A stretch of 64,000 nt of DNA from Staphylococcus rostri (GTDB lineage Bacteria; Bacillota; Bacilli; Staphylococcales; Staphylococcaceae): the NCBI RefSeq assembly GCF_002902145.1, contig NZ_PPRF01000036.1, forward strand, positions 16,541 to 80,540, read 5' to 3'. Below, in pieces: positions 1-9,925 of this stretch. Below the pieces are notes generated by a model that ran no database searches, had not been told where the DNA came from, and saw only the letters and a program-made list of their open reading frames with translations. Both the position numbers and the translations under genes were made by a program. Positions within the stretch are counted from its first letter, which is position 1; every line of letters begins with the position of its first letter.

Positions 1-38
1 ATAATAATAGCTACTGTTATAAACATCAAATACTCCAT
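1..38 (-). CDS. PiT-family inorganic phosphate transporter, N-terminal start only
   Basis: Only the first dozen codons are inside the window. They encode a hydrophobic N-terminus beginning MEYLMFITVAII, preceded by a strong ribosome site (GGAG, 6-9 bases upstream). It starts 13 bp after the stop of the DUF47/PhoU-like gene. DUF47 genes are commonly paired with PiT phosphate permeases in Firmicutes, and pitA lies beside vraG in S. aureus, so the identity is by context. The rest of the protein lies outside the window. Confidence 0.6.
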   Translation of the reverse strand, partial: MEYLMFITVAII

Positions 39-51
39 AAGTGAGGACTCC

Positions 52-669
52 TTAGCTATTTTTCATGATAATTGTTTCAAAATTGTTTGCGACTGTTTGG
101 CAACGGTCCGCGATATTTTCTAAGCTTTCATAAATATCTTTAATTTTGATTAATGTAATCGGATCCGTTTCACTATTGAAGATATGTTTAATTGATTGAC
201 GTAAAATACCATCACAATTTGTTTCATATTCTTTAATGTTGATTGAATGTACACGCATATGTGACAATTTCTTCTCAGTCATCAAACCAATAGCTAACTT
301 CATTTCACCAATGGCTTTTTGGATATTATCCACAAATTCCAACATATACTCATCTGAATATTCAATTGAGTACATTTCAAACATTGCTGACGTTTCTTCC
401 ATTGCGTCAAGCACGTCATCAATCGCATTACATAATGACATGATGTCTTCACGCTCAATTGGTGTGATAAATGTTTGGTTCAAGTCTGTAATAACTTGGT
501 GCATTAAATCATCACCGTGAGATTCATACGTCTTAATGTTTTCAGCATAAGTTCTCAAATCTAGATGTGTTTTAAAATCCATCTTACCGAACTCAACTGC
601 AGCTCGATCTAAGTTGAAGATCATATCCTCTAGGCGCTCCATGAACTTATCCTTTTTTTTCCTAATCAT
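52..669 (-). CDS. DUF47 (PhoU-like) Pit accessory protein
   Basis: This encodes a 205-residue, all-helical, soluble protein of the DUF47/PhoU-like family. The family pairs with PiT phosphate transporters and is thought to modulate phosphate uptake or signalling. The start MIRKKKDK is chosen because GGAGG lies 8 bp upstream; an in-frame ATG ten codons earlier lacks a ribosome site and would add residues atypical of the family. The next gene downstream (running off the window) looks like the permease, giving a two-gene operon. The recurring D/E-rich helical segments match the two PhoU-like three-helix bundles. Function is inferred from family and context. Confidence 0.85.
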   Translation of the reverse strand: MIRKKKDKFMERLEDMIFNLDRAAVEFGKMDFKTHLDLRTYAENIKTYESHGDDLMHQVITDLNQTFITPIEREDIMSLCNAIDDVLDAMEETSAMFEMYSIEYSDEYMLEFVDNIQKAIGEMKLAIGLMTEKKLSHMRVHSINIKEYETNCDGILRQSIKHIFNSETDPITLIKIKDIYESLENIADRCQTVANNFETIIMKNS

Positions 670-727
670 GTTAAATCCTCCGATCAGCGATTGGTACAAT
701 CACTTTGATAAATGTTTTGTTAACTTT

Positions 728-756
728 ATTATAAAACACCGTGAATTCATTGTTAA
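728..756 (-). promoter_or_regulatory. Sigma-A promoter of the DUF47/pit operon
   Basis: Reading the minus strand, TTAACA (751-756) is followed after exactly 17 bp by TATAAT (728-733), about 60 bp before the gene start. A second TTAACA-type hexamer lies near the -10 box (719-724). TTAACA direct repeats resemble PhoP operator half sites, which would suit a phosphate transporter, but the spacing is not a textbook PhoP box. I see nothing else convincing in the rest of this intergenic stretch (757-945). Confidence 0.6.
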
Positions 757-948
757 CTTATAACTATGGATTGTCGCCAAATTGCCGTTTATTTATTCAA
801 ATGACTTGATGTCACTTGTTTTCATGCAGATTTCATAATACCTATTTGAAAGTATCACATATTCTGACAACCGACAATTAAATTTACAAAACCTTAACAT
901 TTTATTTACTTATCATTGTAAAATCACTATAAAAGCGAAAATAAATAA

Positions 949-983
949 ACACCCCAAACATTTGGTGACTATGTTTGAGGTGT
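949..983 (-). terminator. Terminator after vraG
   Basis: The hairpin pairs ACACC-CAAACA (949-961) with TGTTTG-GGTGT (972-983) and on the minus strand is followed by TTTATTTATTTT. It lies directly after the vraG stop, so it ends the graRS-vraFG transcript before the pit operon promoter. Confidence 0.75.
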
Positions 984-990
984 CTATCTC

Positions 991-2898
991 TTAAATTGTA
1001 AACTTAATAATTCTTTTAGTATGAATAAATGCGATCATCGCAAACACTGCGTAGATAAGTGAATAAATGCCCATCATGATATATGCTGGCATCAAACTTG
1101 GACTATCATTAATGACATTGAATGCTCTCGCTGCAAAATAAGCATGGCCTAGACCTACAATTAATGGTAAGCCAAAGTTGAAAATTGTTTTCTGTGCCAA
1201 CCCTTTGGTCATATCTTGATGTGTATAACCGATTTTGCGTAATATTTGATAGTTGTGCATCTCGTCTTCTGTTTCATCCATTTGTTTAATGTAAATGATA
1301 CATCCGGCTGCGATAAGGAATGCCACACCTAGGAAACTGCTGACGAATAAGAACATACCTGTAAATCTCAATGTTTCTTTTTCAACAGCTGAACGTGGTT
1401 CGGGATTGAATTTGTTAATTTGTTTATTCAATGGATCTGCTACTTTATGGTCTTTGTCATTTTTCAATTCAAAACCAATCTGTGTTCTATTCGCTTCTTC
1501 TGTCGTATTGATACCACTTGGCTCTAATTGTTCAAATGTCTTATCATTGACAACCGCAACTGGGCTACCGGCAACAAGATCATTTGCAATAAAATTTTCT
1601 CTAGTAATAGTTCCAACTTCAAGCGTTTTTTTATGTGTCCCTGATCCTAATACGAGTGTCATATCTTCATCAATCTTTATCGCTTTCTGTGTAATAGAAA
1701 ACATATTAATGAATTGCACTTCACCAGGTTTAACGTGAAAACCTTCTAATTCTGAATCACGTACAATTTGGATCGCTTCAAAAAATTTATTTAATGGTTT
1801 ATTTTTTCCTTTAGCTGGTACGGTAACAAGATGCTGCGTATACTTTTTATATGAAATACCCTTTTCTTTCAATGCTGTTTCAAATGTATCGGCCTTTTGT
1901 TGTTCAAAATATGTGTATTCATATGGTGACGTTAAATTCACATTTTTTTGGACACTTGTATAACCTAGCCCAGCCAACGATAAAATACTGATTGTAATCG
2001 CGGAAATAATTCCAATCATCGTTAATGAAAATGCATTTTTCTTCATGCGGTGCATAATCGATGATGTAAACACAACATCTGTCACAGTGACATTCCCTTT
2101 TTTACGCTTTTTAAGTGTTTTGAAGATGAGTGACACGGAACTTCTGAAGAAAAGGTATGCGCCTACAATTGTAAGAAACAAAATAGCAAGTGCTATGAAA
2201 AAGAGCGCACCTAATAAGTATTCATTTTCAAACATGATGGTTGATAAATAGTAACCTGAACCAATCATAAAAATGCCCAATACCCCAAAAATGACTTCTG
2301 CCATTGTAATACGCGGAACGGCTACTTCTGATTGTTGGGTATCATTCATTAATTGTACGATAGAGCGACGTTTCACAAAGAAGAGACTTTGTAACATAAT
2401 TAACACCCATGCAGCTGCAACGAGAATTAATGTTACAATAACCGCTTCAGTCTGAATGCCCATTTTAATATTGATTGGGATATCAAGTGTTTTCTTAACA
2501 ATTAATTGTAATAAGCTTGAACCAAAAATACCTATTACAACACTTACAACCGTTGTTGATAGAAAAATCATAAGTTGCTCAACCGCTAGCATGCGCATCA
2601 AATCTCGACGTGATAAGCCGACTAATTGGAATAGCGCAAAGCTCTTCGCCCGTCTTTTTATAAAGAGACGATTCGCATACATCAAAAAGAATAAAATAAT
2701 CACAAATAAGAATTTCTCTCCGATATTAGCGCCTTTTGTTAATATTAATGCATGCCCTTTTGACGTCACTTCGTCTGTATATTTCAATGTCACAAAGCTA
2801 AAATACATCGTAATACTAATGATTAATGAAATGAGATAGATGGCATAATGCTTAAGGTTTTGTACTAGGTTTTTGATGACGATTTGATTAAAGTTCAT
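991..2898 (-). CDS. vraG: VraG, permease of the VraFG antimicrobial-peptide ABC transporter
   Basis: This is a 635-residue BceB-type permease (S. aureus VraG is about 629). It has an N-terminal membrane helix, an FtsX-like three-helix core, a large extracellular domain of roughly 200 residues (about 310-510), and four C-terminal helices. In the known system VraFG senses cationic antimicrobial peptides and signals to the GraS kinase, driving dltABCD and mprF expression. The start overlaps the end of the ATPase gene by 11 bp, so the two are translationally coupled. It is the last gene of graR-graS-vraF-vraG and is followed by a terminator. Confidence 0.93.
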   Translation of the reverse strand: MNFNQIVIKNLVQNLKHYAIYLISLIISITMYFSFVTLKYTDEVTSKGHALILTKGANIGEKFLFVIILFFLMYANRLFIKRRAKSFALFQLVGLSRRDLMRMLAVEQLMIFLSTTVVSVVIGIFGSSLLQLIVKKTLDIPINIKMGIQTEAVIVTLILVAAAWVLIMLQSLFFVKRRSIVQLMNDTQQSEVAVPRITMAEVIFGVLGIFMIGSGYYLSTIMFENEYLLGALFFIALAILFLTIVGAYLFFRSSVSLIFKTLKKRKKGNVTVTDVVFTSSIMHRMKKNAFSLTMIGIISAITISILSLAGLGYTSVQKNVNLTSPYEYTYFEQQKADTFETALKEKGISYKKYTQHLVTVPAKGKNKPLNKFFEAIQIVRDSELEGFHVKPGEVQFINMFSITQKAIKIDEDMTLVLGSGTHKKTLEVGTITRENFIANDLVAGSPVAVVNDKTFEQLEPSGINTTEEANRTQIGFELKNDKDHKVADPLNKQINKFNPEPRSAVEKETLRFTGMFLFVSSFLGVAFLIAAGCIIYIKQMDETEDEMHNYQILRKIGYTHQDMTKGLAQKTIFNFGLPLIVGLGHAYFAARAFNVINDSPSLMPAYIMMGIYSLIYAVFAMIAFIHTKRIIKFTI

Positions 2899-3649
2899 AA
2901 GTCACACCACCTAAAACACTTTGATTATGAATAATTTCTTGATAAAAGTGTGAAGTTGGCTTGTCTCCTTGGAAAAGTTCCGTATGAATTTCTCCGTCTT
3001 TCAGCATAATCACACGGTCTGAATAACTCGCCGCCACTGGGTCATGCGTTACCATCACGATGGTTGTTCCCATGTCACGATTGATTTGTTCTAAACGTGT
3101 CAGTAAATCTTGGGCACTCTTAGAATCAAGGGCACCTGTTGGCTCATCGGCAAATATAATCGCTGGCTTACCAATCAATGCACGCGCTGCTGCCGTTCTT
3201 TGCTTTTGACCACCAGAGATTTCATTTGGGTATTTGTCACTAATCTCTTGAATGCCTAGCGCTGTCGTCACTTCTTCATAGCGGCGTTCTTTTTCTGCTT
3301 TATTCACATTCATAATAGAGAGCGGTAACATAATATTTTCACGGACTGTGAGTGTGTTCAAGACATTATAATCTTGGAAAATAAATCCAACTTCTTGTTT
3401 GCGGAAGTTTGATAATTGCTTATTAGACATGCGTGTAATATCTTGACCATTCACTTCAATATGACCATTCGTTACATAATCAATCGAGCTTAACACGTTG
3501 AGTAATGTAGTTTTACCCGAACCTGAAGGCCCCATAATCGATACGAACCCACCGCGTTTCACTTCAAAGTTAATATCTTTCAATACTTCAAACGAATTTT
3601 TGCGATTCCCATATACTTTTGTCACATGTTTGGCATTTAAGATAGACAT
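2888..3649 (-). CDS. vraF: VraF, ATPase of the VraFG ABC transporter
   Basis: This 253-residue ABC ATPase has the same length as S. aureus VraF. Walker A (GPSGSGKT) is at residues 40-47, the signature is ISGGQKQR, and Walker B is IIFADEP followed by the TGALD element typical of the MacB/LolD/BceA branch. The start MSILNAK is preceded by GGAAGTGG; an upstream in-frame ATG would add 36 non-family residues. It lies 104 bp after graS and overlaps vraG. It powers the peptide-sensing transporter that works with GraRS. Confidence 0.93.
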   Translation of the reverse strand: MSILNAKHVTKVYGNRKNSFEVLKDINFEVKRGGFVSIMGPSGSGKTTLLNVLSSIDYVTNGHIEVNGQDITRMSNKQLSNFRKQEVGFIFQDYNVLNTLTVRENIMLPLSIMNVNKAEKERRYEEVTTALGIQEISDKYPNEISGGQKQRTAAARALIGKPAIIFADEPTGALDSKSAQDLLTRLEQINRDMGTTIVMVTHDPVAASYSDRVIMLKDGEIHTELFQGDKPTSHFYQEIIHNQSVLGGVTYEL

Positions 3650-3753
3650 GTTGTGCCACTTCCTTTTCTCTTTGTTACATTTATCATACCGAGTTCTTTG
3701 ATTGATTGCGTTTGAATCATATAACAAAACGCATCTCTCATGTGACAATGTTG

Positions 3754-4776
3754 TCACTTCGACATGCGTTGCGTATGCTTGTTCTGTTTTGAAAAGTACA
3801 ATGTCACTGTTGTACCATGTCCGACTTCCGACTGCACATCTATCGTTAATCCCAATGCTTCTTTTACACTATCAACAAGATACAAGCCCATGCCTGATGC
3901 GTTCACTTCTGTATCCGGTGTCGTTCCTGTAAAGCCACGCAAAAAGATTCTTGGCAAATCATGTGCGGGAATGCCACACCCTTGATCTTCTATAGAAAGT
4001 GACACATGGTCATGATCAATAGCACCGGTAATCACAACATCCCCTGTCGTTGAATATTTGACCGCATTCGAGATAATTTGGCGTAACACCATTTTCAGCC
4101 AGCGTTTATCCGTATACACTTCAATATCCTCTGCAACTTGTATCTCAAAACCAATCCCTTTGCGCATACTGATATGTCGTGTCTCACGGACTTCTTCAAC
4201 GACCAATTGACGTAATTGTGCGACTTCAAAAAACATATCATGCGCCTGATGGTTCAATCGTGCTAAAAACAATTGTTGATCTAACATATACGCAATACGT
4301 GACCACTCATACATTAACTGTTGTCGTCTCGCAAAGTCAGGTTCCTGTTCAATCAATAACTTCAACGCTGTCACAGGCGTTTTAATATCATGTACGAATT
4401 CCGTTACAGACTGTTCATTCATATTCAACCAGTGGCGCTGTTCCTCTAATATACCTTGTTGCGTCGTTAATTTCTCTTCCAGATAGTCGAGTATAATCTT
4501 TTCAAAAGGGCTCTCTGCATAGTCGCGATGACGTATTTCTCGAATTGTGGCACTCTTGGCTAACTTCTCATAAAATTTTGTTTCATTATAATAACTGAAC
4601 ACCAAGTAGAAAATGAATACCACACCTTGTAAGCCAACGACAAACCACATACTGTCTACAGCCATGCGGTCATCTAGGTAACCGATGCCAATTAACACTG
4701 CTTCCAATAGTATAATCAAAAGCAGCCATGAACGACGCTCTAGCATCCATAACTTCAACCATTTAAAGTGTTTCAT
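3754..4776 (-). CDS. graS: GraS, intramembrane-sensing histidine kinase
   Basis: This is a 340-residue kinase (S. aureus GraS 346). Two N-terminal membrane helices (about 15-60) are separated by a very short external loop, the hallmark of BceS-type kinases that sense through an ABC transporter. The phospho-acceptor histidine is H129 in EFVHDIKTP, and the HATPase domain carries the N box (ISNAVKYS) and G boxes (DQGCGIP, GMGLYL). The start at 4776 follows an AAGGG ribosome site and overlaps graR by 14 bp; longer in-frame starts read through the graR end. Residues MYEWSRI and GFTG are close to S. aureus GraS. Confidence 0.93.
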   Translation of the reverse strand: MKHFKWLKLWMLERRSWLLLIILLEAVLIGIGYLDDRMAVDSMWFVVGLQGVVFIFYLVFSYYNETKFYEKLAKSATIREIRHRDYAESPFEKIILDYLEEKLTTQQGILEEQRHWLNMNEQSVTEFVHDIKTPVTALKLLIEQEPDFARRQQLMYEWSRIAYMLDQQLFLARLNHQAHDMFFEVAQLRQLVVEEVRETRHISMRKGIGFEIQVAEDIEVYTDKRWLKMVLRQIISNAVKYSTTGDVVITGAIDHDHVSLSIEDQGCGIPAHDLPRIFLRGFTGTTPDTEVNASGMGLYLVDSVKEALGLTIDVQSEVGHGTTVTLYFSKQNKHTQRMSK

Positions 4777-5443
4777 GTGCCATATATCCCTTTCCAACCT
4801 TCGTCTCAATTGCCGTTTGCATATCAAATACACGTAACTTTTTACGCAAACGATTCACATTGACTGTCAGTGTATTATCACTCACAAACGCTTCATCATC
4901 CCATAACGCCGTCATCAATTCATCACGTGAGACAATCTGATTCTTTTTCGAGAGCAGTACTTCTAATATCAACATCTCCGTTTTTGAGAGCATGATACTT
5001 TCATCATCACGTTCAATACTGTCTTTCGCTAAATCTACCAAACAGCCTTGCCACATAATTGTTCGCTTAGCTTCTTGATTGTATTGATACACACGACGAT
5101 AAATCGCTTGTAACTTTGCGACAAGTACAGGCATATGAAATGGTTTCTGCATGTAGTCATCTGCCCCTAACTCCATACTCATCACTTGATCCATCGGGTT
5201 GTCACGAGAAGAAAGGAACACGATAGGCACGTTGGATTGACTTCTAATTTGGCGCGTCCAATAGAAACCATCATATTTCGGCAACGTCACATCCATAATC
5301 ACAATTTGCGGTTCAACGTCTATGTATGTTTGTAATATCGTACTAAAGTCTGTGATCGCCGTTACTTCAAAGTCCCATTGTGCAAGTGACTCCGTAATTT
5401 GCTGACATAATGTTTGATCATCTTCAACTAAGAGTATCTTCAT
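4763..5443 (-). CDS. graR: GraR, OmpR-type response regulator
   Basis: This is a 226-residue receiver plus winged-helix regulator. The phosphorylated aspartate is D51 within VIMDVTLPKYDGF, and the C-terminal effector domain contains the segment SDNTLTVNVNRLRKKL, nearly identical to S. aureus GraR. It heads the graRS-vraFG operon and overlaps graS. In the family it activates dlt, mprF and vraFG in response to cationic peptides. In S. aureus the gene upstream is graX; here the upstream neighbour is an unrelated esterase with its own terminator, so graX is not at this locus. Confidence 0.95.
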   Translation of the reverse strand: MKILLVEDDQTLCQQITESLAQWDFEVTAITDFSTILQTYIDVEPQIVIMDVTLPKYDGFYWTRQIRSQSNVPIVFLSSRDNPMDQVMSMELGADDYMQKPFHMPVLVAKLQAIYRRVYQYNQEAKRTIMWQGCLVDLAKDSIERDDESIMLSKTEMLILEVLLSKKNQIVSRDELMTALWDDEAFVSDNTLTVNVNRLRKKLRVFDMQTAIETKVGKGYMAHETL

Positions 5444-5552
5444 CGCCTATCATCCTTTACGCTCTGATGTTCATATCACATTTTAATAGCTTATATATAA
5501 TATAGCGTTTTTTATAAAAGTTGTCGCTTTCCAAGATAAACAACCATAAAAA

Positions 5553-5593
5553 ACTCGGGGTTAGACAATATGATTTCTGTCCGACTCCCGAGT
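5553..5593 (-). terminator. Terminator of the esterase gene
   Basis: A stem ACTCGGG/CCCGAGT, extended by an inner GACA/TGTC pairing, is followed on the minus strand by TTTTTTATGG. It begins just 6 bp after the esterase stop codon and separates that gene from graR. Confidence 0.8.
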
Positions 5594-5598
5594 ACTTA

Positions 5599-6627
5599 TT
5601 ATTTTTTGTCATCATACGGGTTCAAGTTAATTTCCGTATGCACTGTTGTATCGACTTGTGTATCCCGTTTTGTTTGTTTCGTATGTCGACTTAAAAAGCT
5701 CAATATCCGCTTGAGATTCTCTTTAGACTCCGGCTTTTCTAAATGAAATTGATACTGATGTCTCAAATGATGCGAACCGTCATAAAAGTGTGTATCCACC
5801 TGTACATCATGGGCGCGCAATGCTTTCTCAAAAGTTGCGTTTTGTGTCGTGAATGGATCAGCATCGCCAACAGAAAGATAAGTTGCTGGATATTGTTTTG
5901 TCACTTGTTCCGCCGTTGACATTTCCGTAATATTTTTGAATTGATGTTCCCAATCTTTCACACCTGTGTAACTGCGCATAAATAAGTCGATTCTTGGAAA
6001 CTCTGTCTCACGGACTGTTTGCATATCGTAAAAGCCACCTAAAAATATCGCCCCTTTGATTTGTGAAGGCGTGAACTGCTGTGGAAAGTCCATTTGGCGG
6101 CGCAACGTTTCATTCGTCTGAATCGCAGCAAATTGACTGTTAATCTGTGCACCTGCCGAATCGCCACCGATAATCACTTGATTCAAATCAACTGGTAGAT
6201 TCTGTTCATTCGCTTTAATAAAGTCTACCGCGTGACGCATTTGAATCAATGGTGTTGGGTATTGATATTCCGGTGCCAAGGCATAATTGACATTGACGAC
6301 AACATAGCCTCGTTCGACAATATGTGAGAGCAATGCGTTTTTATACTGCTTGTCTCCCGCAATAAAACCGCCACCGTGCGCCCAAAAAATAACTGGTAAC
6401 TTATCATTCGCATTCACGTGATTTGGCATCAAGATGTCTAATTGACTGTTAGGCAAACCTTCCATATACGTAATATCCGTATATACCGCAACATTTTTAT
6501 TTTGTACGGCTGCTTTATGTTTACTTTGTTGCTTTGTGTGCGTAAAAAAATAGCCGGCAACAAGACCGGCTATCACGAGTAAAACAATTGAAGAAATTAT
6601 AAGCCATCTCTTGTTAAAGTATGTCAT
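5599..6627 (-). CDS. Membrane-anchored alpha/beta hydrolase (HSL/BD-FAE-type esterase)
   Basis: This is a 342-residue protein. One N-terminal membrane helix (about 8-27) is followed by an outward-facing hydrolase domain. The oxyanion motif HGGGF and the nucleophile motif GGDSAGAQ identify the hormone-sensitive-lipase/BD-FAE group; the acid and base are probably the Asp of VGDADPF and the His of DGSHHLRHQ. The substrate is unknown; short acyl esters are likely. An ATG at 6627 sits 7-8 bp after AAGGAAAG; a GTG one codon earlier is possible. It is monocistronic, with its own terminator. Confidence 0.8.
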   Translation of the reverse strand: MTYFNKRWLIISSIVLLVIAGLVAGYFFTHTKQQSKHKAAVQNKNVAVYTDITYMEGLPNSQLDILMPNHVNANDKLPVIFWAHGGGFIAGDKQYKNALLSHIVERGYVVVNVNYALAPEYQYPTPLIQMRHAVDFIKANEQNLPVDLNQVIIGGDSAGAQINSQFAAIQTNETLRRQMDFPQQFTPSQIKGAIFLGGFYDMQTVRETEFPRIDLFMRSYTGVKDWEHQFKNITEMSTAEQVTKQYPATYLSVGDADPFTTQNATFEKALRAHDVQVDTHFYDGSHHLRHQYQFHLEKPESKENLKRILSFLSRHTKQTKRDTQVDTTVHTEINLNPYDDKK

Positions 6628-6669
6628 CACAATCTTTCCTTTCTCGGAAATTGTAACATACCTTAATGA

Positions 6670-7737
6670 TTAAGCAATAAATTTCTTATCTTGTGATTTT
6701 CTATAAGCATACTTCACGATAACACCTGCAACGATAATTAAACCGATTGCCCCCATGATTGGGTATACATACTCGATTAACACTTCGAAACCTGCGAAGC
6801 TTAACGCATATGCAAGTGGTACGATAATAGAAATCATAATATAGTATTTTTTCGTATAAGGTGTTGTAAAACGTGCAGCAAATGAATATGACAATCCTAA
6901 AATTGTGTTATACATAACTGCAAGCATTACGATTGAAAGTACGAACGTTAAAATTGGTGAAATATTATTTGCTAGAACAAGTGTTGGAATCGCTGAATCT
7001 TGAATACTTGGATATTCAGATTGTAGTGCAAAGTTGATTAATCCTAATAGCACTAGGTATACGATACCACCCATTAGGCCGCCCATACCTGAAACCATAC
7101 GTTTAGACGCGTCTCCACCGATGGCAACGAGCGTACTAAATCCAACAGCAAATGCAAGACCACCGTAGTTGAATCCTTTCCAAATACCTGCTAATAAGCT
7201 TGGTTCTTCAACAACACCGTTGATTTGTGAAAATGAAATAGAACCTTTAAATAAGTATGTTGCCGCAATAATCACTACTAGTACGATTAATACGGGCGTT
7301 ACGAGACCAAGTGCACCGACGATTTTATTAAAGTCCATGAGTAATGTCAGATACACAAGTGCACACATGATTAAAGCACCCAGCCATACAGGTACGCCAA
7401 AACTTTCTTCAAATGTTGAACCTGCACCGGCAATCATTGTAATTGTTACGGCGAATAATGATAAAATCAGCACGTAGTCAATAATTAAACCAAATTTCTT
7501 ACCAAATAAATACTCGAGTGTTGTTTCATGGTTATCTGCGTCAAATGCAGTCCCAATCTTTGCAACTTGGCGTCCGATAAATGTTAAAATAATCCCCGAA
7601 ATAATGACACCAATATATGAATAAATACCATGTTTACTGAAGAATTGTAGCACTTCTTGACCTGTTGAAAAACCGGCACCTACTACAACTCCGACATATG
7701 CGAAAGCAATCTTAATTGCTTCTCTATATTTTTGCAT
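6670..7737 (-). CDS. YkvI-family integral membrane transporter-like protein
   Basis: This is a 355-residue protein with about ten hydrophobic helices. The N-terminal stretch AYVGVVVGAGFSTGQE is the broken-helix substrate motif of the APC/LeuT-fold superfamily as found in YkvI-type proteins. Substrate and direction are unknown. The start MQKYREA is preceded by a near-perfect GAGGAGGTC ribosome site; the upstream in-frame ATG is not. It is a single gene between the MFS exporter and the esterase. The assignment to YkvI is by recall of sequence style. Confidence 0.7.
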   Translation of the reverse strand: MQKYREAIKIAFAYVGVVVGAGFSTGQEVLQFFSKHGIYSYIGVIISGIILTFIGRQVAKIGTAFDADNHETTLEYLFGKKFGLIIDYVLILSLFAVTITMIAGAGSTFEESFGVPVWLGALIMCALVYLTLLMDFNKIVGALGLVTPVLIVLVVIIAATYLFKGSISFSQINGVVEEPSLLAGIWKGFNYGGLAFAVGFSTLVAIGGDASKRMVSGMGGLMGGIVYLVLLGLINFALQSEYPSIQDSAIPTLVLANNISPILTFVLSIVMLAVMYNTILGLSYSFAARFTTPYTKKYYIMISIIVPLAYALSFAGFEVLIEYVYPIMGAIGLIIVAGVIVKYAYRKSQDKKFIA

Positions 7738-8063
7738 CTGTTTTGACCTCCTCAATTTGCAAAACACGTTACACATTAAACCATAATATACGATTTATTT
7801 CAAATTTCTTTCTGTACGCGAAAATCTCAGAACCCTTGATAGCAAAGGGATTACAACGATATTCAATCAATTTTTAGCACTTTATTCATACGTCAAACTG
7901 TATATCAATACATATAAATAGCGTTAAACCGCATGAATATACAACAAAAATGGTAAAATTAACTATTTGCCATTAAATTCCTTCTATATTAATTGTGAGA
8001 AATGCGTATTACAGTGATTTTGTATCTTAAAGCAGCAAAATTACAACGCCAATACAAAGAAAA
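7738..8063. other. Intergenic stretch without a recognisable gene
   Basis: This AT-rich leader region lies between the MFS terminator and the YkvI-like gene. It contains a short inverted repeat (AACCCTT/AAGGGATT around 7832-7853) but no convincing ORF, tRNA-like fold or riboswitch. The promoter of the downstream gene should be here; I could not pick a clear -35/-10 pair. Confidence 0.5.
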
Positions 8064-8113
8064 AGTACGTCGACAACCTTGATTTTTTTATCAATTAAGT
8101 TAGTCGACGTACT
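8064..8113 (-). terminator. Terminator of the MFS exporter gene
   Basis: The 11-bp perfect stem AGTACGTCGAC (8064-8074) / GTCGACGTACT (8103-8113) lies just after the MFS stop and is followed on the minus strand by TTTTCTTTG. The 28-nt loop is long for a terminator but the stem is strong. Confidence 0.7.
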
Positions 8114-8121
8114 CTCATCAT

Positions 8122-9555
8122 TTAAGATTCAACTGTATCTGTTTGTGTTTCACGCGATGCATTTGTCAATGTCATCGCAATAGCAATACCGATAATAATC
8201 AGCGCAATCGCAAATAAATACGCTGCGTGCATTCCTGCCGTCATCGCTTGGTCTGTAACTGCTTGTGTCACTTGTTCATGCTTACTCATTTCATTGTTTT
8301 GCACACCTGTTAAAATGCCGACAAACACAGAAATCCCTGCTGCCCCAGCAAGTGGCTGCAACACATTAAAAATTGCTGTTCCATGTGGATATTTGTCTTT
8401 TGGCAATGCGTTCAAGCCATTTGTACTTGCTGGCATCATAATCGCTGCCACCGCTACCATCAATAACATATACGCTACGATAAATTGCCATACAGGCACA
8501 CCTGGGTGAATCGTTGTATAGAAAATCAGTACGACTAACAATGTCACCAAGCCCGGTAAAATCATTTTTCGTGGCCCTACTCGGTCAAATAAACGCCCCA
8601 TTACGGGTGAAAGTAAACCGTTAAGCAACGCACCTGGCAATAAGATGAGTCCCGCTAACTTAGCAGAAAAGCCCATAGGTCCTTGAAGGTACATTGGCAT
8701 GACAATTTCTGAAGCGAATAAACTCATCACGACAATAATAAAAATTAACATACCGCGTCTATAATTGCGGATACTTAAAATACGGAAATCTAAAATAGGT
8801 GTTTCCAGTGTTAATTGACGACGAATAAATGCGATAACACAGATAAGCCCTACAATGAAAGGTATTAGTATTTGAGCACTCATGATACCGCCTTCTGCTG
8901 AACTTACAGATGACACACTGTAAACAACACCCGTAATCCCTACTGTTGATAAAATCACCGATAGAAAATCAATTTTAGGACGTGTGACTTCTCCAACGTT
9001 TTGTAAATAACGCATCGCAAAAATAAATGCGAAAATCATAAATGGTATTACGCTGAAGAACAACCAACGCCAACCTAAATAGTCAACAATTACACCAGAT
9101 AATGTTGGTCCAATAGCTGGAGCGAACATAATGATTAAGCCGAAAAATCCCATGACACGACCACGTACGGACACATCAAACATCAGTAACATGGCGTTCA
9201 TAATTAACGGAATCATTAAACCTGTTCCAACTGCTTGAATCATACGCCCGGTTAAAAGCATTGGGAAGTTAACTGCCATACCAGAGATGAACGTTCCTAA
9301 TGTAAACACAGCAATAATTCCTAAGAATAGGCGTCTTGTCGTAAACCATTGAATAATCAGTGCTGACAAAGGAGATATAATTGCCGTGACCATCATAAAG
9401 CCACTTGCCATCCATTGCACTGTTGTTCGAGATATATTAAATTGCTCCATCAACTCTTGTAATGCGATATTGAGCAAAGTTTCATTCAAAATCATAAAAA
9501 ACGCACCAATTAGAAAAACGGTCATAATGATTTTGGTGTGTTGCTTTTCTGCCAT
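8122..9555 (-). CDS. DHA2-family (14-helix) MFS multidrug exporter
   Basis: This encodes 477 residues with about 14 membrane helices, in the size range of EmrB/QacA/LmrB-type drug:H+ antiporters. The motif-C segment GPTLSGVIVDYLGWRW (helix 5) and motif A-like RVMGFFGLI mark it as an exporter. The start is set at the second Met (MAEKQHTK) because the AAGGAG inside the longer reading frame sits 9 bp ahead of it. The substrate is unknown. In S. aureus this interval holds dha genes by my recollection, so this is a local difference. It has its own terminator. Confidence 0.85.
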   Translation of the reverse strand: MAEKQHTKIIMTVFLIGAFFMILNETLLNIALQELMEQFNISRTTVQWMASGFMMVTAIISPLSALIIQWFTTRRLFLGIIAVFTLGTFISGMAVNFPMLLTGRMIQAVGTGLMIPLIMNAMLLMFDVSVRGRVMGFFGLIIMFAPAIGPTLSGVIVDYLGWRWLFFSVIPFMIFAFIFAMRYLQNVGEVTRPKIDFLSVILSTVGITGVVYSVSSVSSAEGGIMSAQILIPFIVGLICVIAFIRRQLTLETPILDFRILSIRNYRRGMLIFIIVVMSLFASEIVMPMYLQGPMGFSAKLAGLILLPGALLNGLLSPVMGRLFDRVGPRKMILPGLVTLLVVLIFYTTIHPGVPVWQFIVAYMLLMVAVAAIMMPASTNGLNALPKDKYPHGTAIFNVLQPLAGAAGISVFVGILTGVQNNEMSKHEQVTQAVTDQAMTAGMHAAYLFAIALIIIGIAIAMTLTNASRETQTDTVES

Positions 9556-9639
9556 CCAATCAAACTCCTTCATAATAAAGTAACTTTGCCATTATACACA
9601 CTTGCGCTTTTAAATCAAAATGTTCTACTCACATTTATA

Positions 9640-9742
9640 TAAATTTTAATTAAATCGTGCAATTTGCAATTATCCCTTATTCCCAAAATAATTGAACAGC
9701 CGTTATCTTGATTTAATACAACCTAGATAACGACTGTTTTTT
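9640..9742 (+). ncRNA. Candidate C-rich small RNA with intrinsic terminator
   Basis: No + strand ORF lies here, yet a strong + strand terminator is present: AACAGCCGTTATCT (9695-9708) pairs with AGATAACGACTGTT (9725-9738) and is followed by seven or more T residues. Just upstream is an unstructured segment with two C-rich blocks (ATCCCTTATTCCC, about 9672-9684), like the UCCC seed motifs of staphylococcal Rsa RNAs. No clear -35/-10 was found, and the hairpin might instead serve the region on the other strand. Boundaries are approximate. Confidence 0.35.
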
Positions 9743-9833
9743 TGTGTGTATTGGAAGGAGCAATAATCAGTGTGAGAATATAAGTGAGCGCCTTGGTAAG
9801 CGAGCAATCAAGAAATGATAAACGATGGTAATT

Positions 9834-9896
9834 AAATAGCTAAGCAACATATCTTACTCACACAATTGTATGAGCATGAATGCTACTTAGCTATTT
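9834..9896 (-). terminator. Long inverted repeat downstream of the 166-residue protein gene
   Basis: Arms 9834-9850 and 9880-9896 form a 17-bp stem in minus-strand RNA, where the two mismatches become G-U pairs (they would be A-C in plus-strand RNA). The 29-nt loop contains a further self-complementary core around CAATTG. It lies 30 bp after the upstream gene's stop, so it probably acts as a 3' end or stabilising hairpin, although it has no proper U-tract. The rest of 9743-9833 contains only short repeats. Confidence 0.45.
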
Positions 9897-9925
9897 ACGA
9901 GATTTAATGGTTTATATTATGCAAT

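Noticed and set aside
7830..7856. Inverted repeat AACCCTT...AAGGGATT as a possible phage attachment site
   Set aside because: It is short, there is no second copy in the window and no integrase nearby, so an att role is unsupported.
8122..9573. Start of the MFS exporter at the first in-frame ATG (9573)
   Set aside because: The AAGGAG directly after that ATG is better placed as the ribosome site of the Met six codons later.
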